This document shows, in pieces, positions 8,290 through 15,650 of a DNA stretch of 44,086 nucleotides; the stretch's first letter is position 1; each line of letters starts with the position of its first letter. The position numbers were made by a program, and so were the translations under genes. The notes under the pieces are model-generated. The model was given only the letters and a program-made list of their open reading frames with translations. It did not search any database and had not been told where the DNA came from. Origin of the DNA: an uncultured Verrucomicrobia subdivision 3 bacterium (GTDB lineage: Bacteria; Verrucomicrobiota; Verrucomicrobiia; Limisphaerales; UBA11358); the NCBI GenBank assembly GCA_903944085.1, contig CAJAQO010000017.1, forward strand, positions 1-44,086, in the 5' to 3' direction.

Positions 8290-9084
8290 ATGACCGCCAC
8301 TTTTATTCACCCACTGACCTCCTTCGTCCAGAAGACCTTTGTCATCACCGAATTTGAACTGCGCAAGCTGCGCCACGATTTTACGGAACTTATCACCCGC
8401 GCGCTGCAACCCGCGCTGTGGCTGCTCATTTTCGGGCAGGTGTTCGCGCGCAGCGGGGCGATGCACACCGGTAACATTCCCTACTTGGATTTCATCGCGC
8501 CCGGCATCTTGGCGCAGAGCGTTTTGTTCGTGGCCATTTTTTATGGCATTAATGTGATCTGGGAACGTGATCTTGGCATTGTGCAGAAATTCCTCGCCAG
8601 CCCGACGCCGCGCGCGGCTCTGGTGCTCGGCAAAGGATTCTCCGCCGGAATCCGCACGCTTTCGCAGGCGGTTATTGTTTACAGTCTCTCGCTGCTGCTT
8701 GGCGTGAAGCTGAATTGGAGTCCGCTGGCACTCTTCAATGTGTTGGTCATCGTTATTCTGGCGGCGACGTTGTTCTCGACCTTCTCGCTGGTCATCGCGT
8801 GCATTGTGAAAACACGCGAACGCTTCATGGGCGTCGGCCAGGTGTTGACCATGCCGCTGTTCTTCGCCAGCAATGCAATCTATCCCACCGACATCATGCC
8901 TGGCTGGTTGAAGATGGTCTCACACTTGAACCCGTTAACTTACGTCGTGGATGCCTTACGCACCTGCATGTTGGCCGGCAGCCCGAGCACCTTGGGCTTA
9001 AGCCTCGACTATGCGGTGATTCTTATGACCATGACAATTCTGGTATTCGTTGGAGCGAGATTATATCCACGTTTGGCGACTTGA
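8290..9084 (+). CDS. ABC-2 type transporter permease (DrrB/NodJ-like)
   Basis: This 264-aa polytopic membrane protein has about six hydrophobic segments (for example ALWLLIFGQVF, LAQSVLFVAIFYGINVI, VLVIVILAATLFSTFSLVIA and the C-terminal VILMTMTILVFVGARLY). The ABC-2 family landmark NAIYPTDIMPGWLKMVSHLNP, followed by LTYVVDALR, is present. It is translated 3 bp after the ATPase gene and forms the membrane half of that exporter. No third component is present. Confidence 0.9.
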   Translation: MTATFIHPLTSFVQKTFVITEFELRKLRHDFTELITRALQPALWLLIFGQVFARSGAMHTGNIPYLDFIAPGILAQSVLFVAIFYGINVIWERDLGIVQKFLASPTPRAALVLGKGFSAGIRTLSQAVIVYSLSLLLGVKLNWSPLALFNVLVIVILAATLFSTFSLVIACIVKTRERFMGVGQVLTMPLFFASNAIYPTDIMPGWLKMVSHLNPLTYVVDALRTCMLAGSPSTLGLSLDYAVILMTMTILVFVGARLYPRLAT

Positions 9085-9119
9085 AGCATGAGTTGCCGAG
9101 AATTGGATTGACCAACGAT

Positions 9120-10154
9120 TCACTTCGCAGGCTTTTCTAAATGGCCGCCGAAACCATAGCGCATGGCCGAAAGCAGCTTGTCCTGAAAATCGGCGTCGCC
9201 GCGCGAGCTGAAGCGCGCATAGAGTGCTGTGGTCAGCACCGGCGCGGGCACGCCTTCATCAATCGCCGCCTTGATGGTCCAGCGGCCTTCGCCCGAATCA
9301 GAGACCCGTCCAGCAAACCCGGCGAGGGCGGAATCTTTGGCAAGCGCTGCCGCCGTCAAGTCCAGCAACCACGACGCGATCACGCTGCCGCGCCGCCAGA
9401 CTTCCGAGATATCGGCCAGATTCAAGTCGTATTGATAGTGTTCCGGCGCGCGCAATGGCGTGGTTTCCGAGTTGATTTCGCCTTGCTGCTTGCCAATGTT
9501 GGCACCGCGCAAAATGCCCAAACCTTCGGCATACGCGGCCATCATTCCGTATTCGATGCCGTTGTGAACCATTTTCACAAAATGCCCGGCACCACTCGCG
9601 CCGCAATACAGGTAGCCGCGCTCGCAAGTTCCGCCAAGCTGTTCACGTCCCGGCGTGCAGCCAATATTACCGCTGCCCGGCGCGAGCGTGGCAAAAATAG
9701 GATCAAGCCGCTGAACCACAGTTGGATCACCGCCGATCATCATGCAATAGCCACGTTCCAATCCCCACACACCGCCACTGGTTCCCACATCCACATAATG
9801 AATTCCTTTTGGCGCGAGTTCTTTCGCTCGCCGGATGTCGTCTATGTAATAAGAATTGCCGCCGTCAATAATTGTGTCGCCCGCTTCGAGCAAAGGCAGT
9901 AGGTCAGCAATGGATTTATCCACGACTGCCGCCGGCACCATCAGCCAAATGGCGCGCGGCTTTTCAAGTTGTTTGACCAGTTCAGCGAGCGAGGCCGCAC
10001 CAACCGCTTTGTCCTTGGCCAAACGTTTCACCGCTTCCGGCAATTGATCGAAGACGACGCACTGATGGCCGTCCTGGATAAGCCGGCGCACCATGTTGGT
10101 GCCCATCCGGCCTAAACCAATCATGCCAAGCTGGGCCGAAGATTTATTATTCAT
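9120..10154 (-). CDS. gnd: 6-phosphogluconate dehydrogenase, decarboxylating, short form
   Basis: It oxidises and decarboxylates 6-phosphogluconate to ribulose 5-phosphate in the oxidative pentose phosphate pathway. The start is set at the ATG at 10154 (MNNKSSAQLGMIGLGRMG), giving 344 aa; the longer frame would begin at a TTG at 10190. The Rossmann motif GMIGLGRMGTNMV is at the N-terminus. IIDGGNSYYIDD, DVGTSGGVWGLERGYCMMIGG and the catalytic KMVHNGIEYGMM (Lys and His-Asn) follow. The length matches the compact NAD-preferring YqeC/GndB type rather than the ~470-aa form. It converges on the ABC permease and is separated by 65 bp from the stress-protein gene upstream. Confidence 0.92.
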   Translation of the reverse strand: MNNKSSAQLGMIGLGRMGTNMVRRLIQDGHQCVVFDQLPEAVKRLAKDKAVGAASLAELVKQLEKPRAIWLMVPAAVVDKSIADLLPLLEAGDTIIDGGNSYYIDDIRRAKELAPKGIHYVDVGTSGGVWGLERGYCMMIGGDPTVVQRLDPIFATLAPGSGNIGCTPGREQLGGTCERGYLYCGASGAGHFVKMVHNGIEYGMMAAYAEGLGILRGANIGKQQGEINSETTPLRAPEHYQYDLNLADISEVWRRGSVIASWLLDLTAAALAKDSALAGFAGRVSDSGEGRWTIKAAIDEGVPAPVLTTALYARFSSRGDADFQDKLLSAMRYGFGGHLEKPAK

Positions 10155-10203
10155 CAGGAATATAATCGGAGTTCTTGTCGGGGATTCCAAAAGGTGCAGC
10201 GAA

Positions 10204-10758
10204 TTATGCCGTCATCACCGATGCCTCATTGCTGATACGTTTGGGGCGATGTTCTGTCAACGCTTCGGGATTGGTGTTTTTGAGGATTTCCCGGGCGTGG
10301 ATTGTTTCGATATCCGAACCGTGGGCGATCAACACATACTTGCCGTTCTTCAACGCCGTCTCGTATTGGATAATGCTGTTCTTGGGAATGCCCATGCTGT
10401 AAAGCCCGGCACCCAGCGCGCTCAAACCGCCGGCCACAACCGCGCCTTCCAGTGTGGCGACGATATAACTTACTACTGGTCCAGCAAACAGCAACGGGCC
10501 GACCCCGGGAACAAAGAAAAATGCCGAACCAAATAACAAGCCCCATAAACCACCCCAATAAGCCCCCAGTTTTCCCCAGTATTTCATGCGGTCGCCGGCG
10601 TTGTAATAGCCGATCACGTGTTCATCGGTATGATAGTCGCGGCCGATGATGGAAAGTTTTTTCATGTCGAAGCCGGACTTGTTCAGTTCGTTGATGGCGG
10701 CCTCGGCTTCGGTGTGTAATTTGAAAACTGCCACCGCGCAATTTGTCTTGGTCATCAT
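10204..10758 (-). CDS. Stress-type membrane protein (general stress protein 17M-like / DUF1269-like)
   Basis: The start is chosen at the ATG at 10758 (MMTKTNCAVAVFKLHTEAEA; the adjacent ATG at 10755 is also possible), giving 185 aa. An N-terminal ferredoxin-like module (AVAVFKLHTEAEAAINELNK ... LSIIGRDYHTDEHV) is followed by a glycine-rich double membrane hairpin (GGLWGLLFGSAFFFVPGVGP ... VVAGGLSALGAGLYSMGIPK) and a C-terminal module beginning IIQYETALKNGKYVLIAHG. This layout is typical of stress-induced integral membrane proteins of unknown biochemical role. Palindrome site 3 lies 62 bp upstream, tying it to the same putative regulon as the DUF892 gene. Confidence 0.75.
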   Translation of the reverse strand: MMTKTNCAVAVFKLHTEAEAAINELNKSGFDMKKLSIIGRDYHTDEHVIGYYNAGDRMKYWGKLGAYWGGLWGLLFGSAFFFVPGVGPLLFAGPVVSYIVATLEGAVVAGGLSALGAGLYSMGIPKNSIIQYETALKNGKYVLIAHGSDIETIHAREILKNTNPEALTEHRPKRISNEASVMTA

Positions 10759-10820
10759 ATTGGTTCTTTCAGATAGCATAGATTGCACTTCCATTTTAGG
10801 CCGTTGCGGGAATTTTACGA

Positions 10821-10836
10821 TGGGGTGTTCACCCCA
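10821..10836. promoter_or_regulatory. Palindromic operator candidate, site 3 (TGGGGTGTTCACCCCA)
   Basis: The 16-bp core is identical to site 1. It sits 62 bp upstream of the ATG at 10758 of the stress-type membrane protein. Flanking bases are not conserved with site 1, so selection appears to act on the core. Confidence 0.65.
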
Positions 10837-10880
10837 TTGTTCGCCTTGCCCAAAAGCGAGAGTTCTTTCATGGACAAATT

Positions 10881-10972
10881 ATGAATGCTCCTGATCCATT
10901 TACTCCCGTTCGCCTGCGCGATGGAAACGTCAAACCGCGTTGTCATGGCACGCAGCCGAAGCTGAAGCACGC
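10881..10972 (+). pseudogene. Possible N-terminal fossil of an Old Yellow Enzyme gene
   Basis: The frame from ATG 10881 gives DPFTPVRLRDG. After one frame change the DNA reads SNRVVMA-RSRS and then a stop. Together these resemble the start of OYE-family proteins (FTP..LRD..L.NRvvMAPmTRSR), with small deletions. No further OYE homology was recognised downstream. The match is very short and could be chance. Confidence 0.25.
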
Positions 10973-11539
10973 TACGAGCGACCGAAGCGCGAGGTCATTC
11001 CTAAATTTTACGCGCGCAACGAAACAGGCGTTTCCGTTGACTGGGCTATACCATGTCAAATTTGGATTTGGCGATGTTGCAGCAGTTGTTTTTTCCCGTC
11101 ATCTTGGTGCCGCGCGCGAAAGCCAAGACCGCCACAGGTCGTCATCGTTGCAGCCGTTGCCGGACCAACAGGAACCATTGTCCTTGATGAAACCGTGCAG
11201 CAAATTCGTGTCATGCCGAAACAGCCGAGTTGGTCGTCCATTCGCAGGCATCAACCACCAATTGAATCTCGTTCGCAGCCTGCCAAAATAGCCGTTGGTT
11301 CCGCTGACAAAATATCAGGCATTCGAATACCCGTTCACAATCATGGCCGCGTCACCCGCGAGATAAGCCACAGCGGACTTCGCCATTGCCAAAATCAAAA
11401 AACGCCGCCTCCGCGCCATCTGGCGGCGAATTAGGACGGTTCTGGGGTCAGGCTATCAAGTTGCCACACCCTGGCGCGGATGGCCATTACGCTGCGGTGT
11501 AACGAATGAACAGCGACAAGAGTTCACAGCATCCCTCGC
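10973..11539. other. Gene-free stretch between stress-protein and response-regulator genes
   Basis: Reading frames on both strands here give no recognisable protein, and their composition looks like decayed or non-coding DNA. The only structured element noticed is the imperfect TTAC palindrome at 11487-11502. Confidence 0.5.
11487..11502. promoter_or_regulatory. TTACRC-N4-GTGTAA palindrome, copy 1
   Basis: TTACGCTGCGGTGTAA, with one mismatch between the arms. It lies about 40 bp past the 3' end of the NarL-type response-regulator gene. The flanking CCA...CGA bases are shared with copy 3. Confidence 0.4.
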
Positions 11540-12226
11540 TCATTTGCCGAGGTATTTGACCACAGCTTCCGTGCGCGAGCTGACTTGCAGTTTCTCGTAA
11601 ATGTTGTGGCAATGCTTGCGCACGGTTTCGATGCCGACGCCCAGCATGTCAGCAATTTCCTTGTAAGGCAGTCCCTTTGAAAGCAGCTCAAGCACTTCCC
11701 GCTCCCGGACGGACAACGGCTGTTCCGCGCCAGGCCGCGATGGTTGATGGTGAAAATGCTGGACGATTTTTCGGGCGATCAGGCTGTTCAACGGCGAACC
11801 GCCGTTCGCCGCGTCGCGCACCGCTTCCAGAACTTGCGTGCCGGAGCCGGCGGTGCGGCCTTTCAACAGATACCCGACGGCCCCGGCCAGCAGCGATTTG
11901 AAAATCAGGTCTGCATCTTCATAAACCGTGAGCATCACGTATTGCGTGCCGGGAAGCTGGCCCTTCAGATGGCGCACGCAATCAATGCCGCTCATCTTGG
12001 GCAGGTTGATGTCCATGAGCACGACATCGGGATGGTGGCGCGGGATTTCCTCCAACGCCGCTTCCGCCGAGCGATGACTGCTCACGCAGGTAAAACCTTG
12101 GGCGTGGGAAAGCTGATGCACCAGTTGCTCGCGCACCACGTTGTCATCCTCAACGACACAGACACGCACCACCCGCGCCGGCTGGCCTTCGGCGTGTTCC
12201 GTTTTCGTGACGGTGTTCATTCTCAT
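11540..12226 (-). CDS. NarL/FixJ-family response regulator
   Basis: The protein is 228 aa. The receiver domain spans about residues 19-135, with acidic residues E26-D27-D28, the phospho-acceptor D72 in VVLMDINLPKMSG, T100 in MLTVYED and K122 in YLLKG. The C-terminal LuxR-type HTH (about 165-222) contains LSVREREVLELLSKGLPYKE and VGIETVRKHCHNIYEKL. It begins 5 bp after the stop of the large sensor kinase and is its obvious cognate partner and DNA-binding output. Two TTACRC-N4-GTGTAA palindromes flank it, suggesting autoregulation (inference). Confidence 0.93.
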   Translation of the reverse strand: MRMNTVTKTEHAEGQPARVVRVCVVEDDNVVREQLVHQLSHAQGFTCVSSHRSAEAALEEIPRHHPDVVLMDINLPKMSGIDCVRHLKGQLPGTQYVMLTVYEDADLIFKSLLAGAVGYLLKGRTAGSGTQVLEAVRDAANGGSPLNSLIARKIVQHFHHQPSRPGAEQPLSVREREVLELLSKGLPYKEIADMLGVGIETVRKHCHNIYEKLQVSSRTEAVVKYLGK

Positions 12227-12231
12227 CAGTT

Positions 12232-15200
12232 TTAGCTGGAATGTCCGTTCGCGCCAATTACACGACCGTGTAACTGCTCGCGCGGAACGATCAAACGAAT
12301 TGTCGTGCCTTGCCCGGGCTGGCTGACGATTTCCAAATGTCCGCCGATGTCCTCCAGCCGCTGGCGCATGTTGGGCAGACCGTTGCCCTCGCCGTTCACC
12401 TGGCCGGGGTCGAAGCCTCGGCCATCATCCGCCACGGTGATGGTCAACGTGCGGTCATCCAATTGCAACGCCACCCTGGCCTCGACCGCCGCCGAATGCG
12501 TCGCCACGTTTTGCAGCGCCTCGCGCGCGGCGAGCAACAACTTGTGTCGCACTTCGGCGCTCAACGCGACCGGCGGCAGGACCGTTGGCACATCCAAAAT
12601 ACACCGCACGCGGGCCAAACTCATGTGCTGCTGGGCGAACTGGCTCAAGTAATTGGCCAAACTTTCCAGCGAATCATGCCGGGGATTGATCGCCCACACA
12701 ATTTCATCCAGCGACTGAATCGTCTTCCGCGCTGTGGCCGGAATCAAGCGAAACCAATGAGCAAAATCCTGCGCCTCCGGCTGCGCGGCCTCGACGCGCT
12801 GGCTCAGGAACACGATTTGCGTCAAGTTTGCGCCCAGATCGTCGTGCAAATCCTGCGCGATGCGTGAGCGTTCTTTTTCCAGGCTGCGCTGGCGTTCGGT
12901 CTGTTCGCGCAATTGGATTTCCGACGCGAGCTGCGCCGTGCGTTCCTCCACTTGCCGGCGGAGTTGTTTGATCCAAATGAACGCCGCGAGGATGACAAAA
13001 GCCATGCCGCCCATCGCCGCCAGTGCGCGCCGCACCGTCCACCACGGCGGACGCGCGAGAACCACGAAGTCCGCCGTCGAGCGCGGTAAGATCCGCACCG
13101 CGCCGACCCGCAGCCCGAGTTCGGCGTAAGGCATCTGATCAATCTGGCAAACGCCGGTCACGCGCAGCCGCGTGCCGGGATCAAACGCCGGCAGTTCCAC
13201 ATTGGTCGAGACGAGCACCTGCAACGTCCGGTCGGTCCATTCCAACGCCAAAGCGGTGTGCGCGCCCAGCGAGTTTTGTCCGCGCACGACGCCTTCAAGG
13301 GTGACGAGCGCGGAGTCGAGCGTGCCGGCGGCGATGGCACTTGGCGTGGCTTCTTCCTTCGCCACCGGCACCGAGCCGACCACTTTGCGCGCGATGACTT
13401 CCGTCAACACCGGCGAGTAGCCGCGCGTTTCGGGAAAGCCGACGACTTCCAGCTCGTCGCCCGGCGAGAATTTCACATCGGCGGGCCGGTCGTTTTGTGG
13501 AATCTGCCAGAACAGCCAGCGCGACCGCCCGAAGCGCGCATCCAGGAAAATTTCCTGCTTCAAAACCCCCATCGCGCTGCCGCTTTGGTCTTGCAGAAAA
13601 AATCTCTGGTTATCCTGCAACGTCAAAACGCCCTTCAAATGCACGCGATGAAACGATTCGCGCGGCCCGCTCAAGCCCAGCAGGCTGCCGATCGGCTGGA
13701 TTGGTTTGGAGAAAGGATCCACCGGCGCCTCGACCACTTCCAGTTGCTCCAGCGAAGGGATGAGCAGATGAATACCCTGAATCCGTCCGCGATCATCGAG
13801 GGCCGTCACGCCCACGCCACGCACGCGCACCGCCGCATCCACCAAACCATTGACCACGCTCGCACTCCCGGCACCGATGCTGGCCATCACTTCGCGGCCG
13901 TAGCAGATCATCAGCAAGTGCGCGCCATCGGTCGAGCGCACGACGCCTTCCATTTCGATCCATTGGGCGTCCATCCGGCCGCTCATCAACTGGCTCAACG
14001 ACAATCGCTGCGGCGGCGGAAATTTTCCCCGCCCCAGCACGGTGATGTGATCGGCGGAAACCACCGGATTGCCGCCATCACCCAAGCCGCCCCAGCCGCG
14101 AATCTCGACAAACATTCCCACGTCCGTGATCTTGCGGCTCTCCTCGGGCGGGAACACCACCTGAATGCCCGCCGTGTCGTCTTGAATAAACGCGCCGACG
14201 AGATCGGTGATCACGCCGCGGATTCTCACTTGCGGACGATTGTTCAACTGCGCCTGACTGAGTTTCCGTATCTGTTCGATCTTCGTGATGGTGGTCGCAC
14301 TGGGTGCCGGCGGCAGCGAGGCCTGCGGATTGGCGAACGACAAGGCATCGCTTTTTTGCACCGCCTCCAATCCGGCGGCCCACAAACTTGCCGCCACCCA
14401 TTGGCCCTGCTCATTGAACGCGCAGCGGCAGATGCCGCGCACGGAAACGCGCGTCCCGGCCGGTGGCAACTGGGCGAGTTGGCCCTGGCGCAAGCTCACC
14501 CGCATCGCACGGTTGCCGTCCTGCACCTCGAAGAAGCATTGCTGCTCCGCACTGCCGCGAAACTGAATTTCACCTTCGGTCTCAATCCATTTCAAATCGG
14601 CACCCGGCGGCATGGACTGCTCCAGCGAAATGTGTTCGGGCGCTGCCGGCGCCGGTTCGTCTTGAGCCTGCACGCGCAGGGATGCGATTTCCACCTGGTT
14701 GCTTTGCCATTCGCTGCGGCCGGTGAGCGTCACGCGCTGGCCGGGCTTGAATTGCTCCGCATTGGGCACGGCATGAATTTCAATGCCGCCCGTCGCATCC
14801 ATCAAATACAAATCCGCGCTCGGTTCCCCGCGCCCGGCCACAACGCCTGCCAGTTGCACTTGATATCCGTCCGCCGCGCGGGCGCGCAACGCGAGCAACT
14901 GGGTGAGGTTGGTCAGCAACACACCGGCCGGCGATGTGTATTGCCACTGAATCCAGCTCGCGCAGGTAATTCGGTTCGTCGGCCGATCCAGCCATTTGGT
15001 TTCCACACGGCCATCAAAAACATTCGCCACCGTTTCCGCCGGCGGATTGTCGCCCTGCGCCGTGATGACATCCGTGAAGACCGGATTGGGACTCAAATCA
15101 TCTGCCGTCGCGCCCATCAGCTCAATTTCGGCAAGCTGCACCGAGTTGGCCCCGCGCCGGTCACGCACATGGTCAATTTGCAGGCGATACATTGCAAACG

Positions 15201-15579
15201 CGGACGGCTTGGCGATTTCGAAAACGCGCCGCTCATGCCGCTCGGAGAAAAATTCGTTGGTGCGCGCATCGAGCGTCAGCCACGACTTGCCGCCATCGTG
15301 AGAACCGAGCAGCCGCCACTCCACGGGATCGCGCTGGGGAAAATCGTTGGCCGAAATCAGCGCGTATTGCCGGATGACTTTGCCGTAGGATTCGAGTGAT
15401 TCCGCCGAAAGTTTCCAACCCGCCAGCAACAACAGGCATAGCAGTGGGAAGATGGAGAATGGCGGATGGTGCCATCTTCCATCTTCAATTTTCCGGCCGC
15501 GTTCCGGGCAAAAAATACGGTGCTGGATTGGAGGCTTCACGGTGCTCGCACAGCTTACTCGCTGGCGGAGATCCAGCAA
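12232..15579 (-). CDS. Giant sensor histidine kinase with repeated OB-fold-like ectodomain
   Basis: Up to 1115 aa. A hydrophobic signal segment (PLLCLLLLAGWKLSAES) is preceded by ~40 odd residues. The coordinate given starts at a TTG (15579); a GTG at 15540 is more likely and no ATG is available. The ectodomain begins with a discoidin-like region (WRLLGSHDGGKSWLTLD, VANVFDGRVETKWLD). Several OB-fold-like repeats follow, with recurring V.(V/I)RGV and F.(V/I)QD phrases. One membrane span is at ~850-871, then a short coiled coil. The HisKA_3 dimerisation domain has H912 in RIAQDLHDDLGANL, and HATPase_c has ALQNVATHS, DDGRGFD and NGLPNM. It is a membrane sensor for an unknown ligand, perhaps carbohydrate, as in discoidin-bearing sensors. 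It is paired with the NarL-type regulator 5 bp downstream. Confidence 0.88.
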   Translation of the reverse strand: MLDLRQRVSCASTVKPPIQHRIFCPERGRKIEDGRWHHPPFSIFPLLCLLLLAGWKLSAESLESYGKVIRQYALISANDFPQRDPVEWRLLGSHDGGKSWLTLDARTNEFFSERHERRVFEIAKPSAFAMYRLQIDHVRDRRGANSVQLAEIELMGATADDLSPNPVFTDVITAQGDNPPAETVANVFDGRVETKWLDRPTNRITCASWIQWQYTSPAGVLLTNLTQLLALRARAADGYQVQLAGVVAGRGEPSADLYLMDATGGIEIHAVPNAEQFKPGQRVTLTGRSEWQSNQVEIASLRVQAQDEPAPAAPEHISLEQSMPPGADLKWIETEGEIQFRGSAEQQCFFEVQDGNRAMRVSLRQGQLAQLPPAGTRVSVRGICRCAFNEQGQWVAASLWAAGLEAVQKSDALSFANPQASLPPAPSATTITKIEQIRKLSQAQLNNRPQVRIRGVITDLVGAFIQDDTAGIQVVFPPEESRKITDVGMFVEIRGWGGLGDGGNPVVSADHITVLGRGKFPPPQRLSLSQLMSGRMDAQWIEMEGVVRSTDGAHLLMICYGREVMASIGAGSASVVNGLVDAAVRVRGVGVTALDDRGRIQGIHLLIPSLEQLEVVEAPVDPFSKPIQPIGSLLGLSGPRESFHRVHLKGVLTLQDNQRFFLQDQSGSAMGVLKQEIFLDARFGRSRWLFWQIPQNDRPADVKFSPGDELEVVGFPETRGYSPVLTEVIARKVVGSVPVAKEEATPSAIAAGTLDSALVTLEGVVRGQNSLGAHTALALEWTDRTLQVLVSTNVELPAFDPGTRLRVTGVCQIDQMPYAELGLRVGAVRILPRSTADFVVLARPPWWTVRRALAAMGGMAFVILAAFIWIKQLRRQVEERTAQLASEIQLREQTERQRSLEKERSRIAQDLHDDLGANLTQIVFLSQRVEAAQPEAQDFAHWFRLIPATARKTIQSLDEIVWAINPRHDSLESLANYLSQFAQQHMSLARVRCILDVPTVLPPVALSAEVRHKLLLAAREALQNVATHSAAVEARVALQLDDRTLTITVADDGRGFDPGQVNGEGNGLPNMRQRLEDIGGHLEIVSQPGQGTTIRLIVPREQLHGRVIGANGHSS
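12258..12273. promoter_or_regulatory. TTACRC-N4-GTGTAA palindrome, copy 2
   Basis: TTACACGACCGTGTAA: 7-bp perfect arms around AC. It lies inside the last codons of the sensor kinase gene and 31 bp upstream of the response-regulator ATG. That position would allow regulation of an internal promoter of the regulator. Confidence 0.5.
15448..15486. repeat. Long hairpin at the 5' end of the sensor kinase gene
   Basis: GAAGATGGA (15448-15456) pairs perfectly with TCCATCTTC (15478-15486). The inner ATGGC/GCCAT arms pair after two mismatches. It falls just upstream of the signal-peptide codons, exactly where the protein's N-terminus looks unnatural, so it may be an inserted palindromic element or may control translation. 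Confidence 0.5.
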
Positions 15580-15592
15580 CTACAAGAAACGC

Positions 15593-15619
15593 GTGCGGCC
15601 GGTCAAAGCCCGGCCTCAC
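15593..15619 (-). terminator. Hairpin after the 2021-aa surface-protein gene
   Basis: On the minus strand GTGAGGCCGG pairs with CCGGCCGCAC around a 7-nt loop (GCTTTGA), with one A/G mismatch. It lies 31 bp after the stop of the surface-protein gene. There is no clean U-run, so it may attenuate rather than terminate, and the kinase gene downstream could receive read-through. Confidence 0.45.
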
Positions 15620-15650
15620 CCTTAAAGATTCAACGTGCGCCCCGAACCCA

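Noticed and set aside
7294-8466. 390-codon minus-strand open frame
   Set aside because: It lies antisense to the ABC ATPase, whose motifs are unambiguous, and its translation is Arg/His/Gln-rich with no recognisable domain.
11056-11241. 61-codon minus-strand frame in the gap before the response regulator
   Set aside because: No start context, no recognisable motif and no conservation evidence; the composition looks non-coding.
13258-15399. 713-codon plus-strand open frame
   Set aside because: It is antisense to the sensor kinase. The low stop-codon frequency comes from the high-GC sense gene, and no domain is recognisable.
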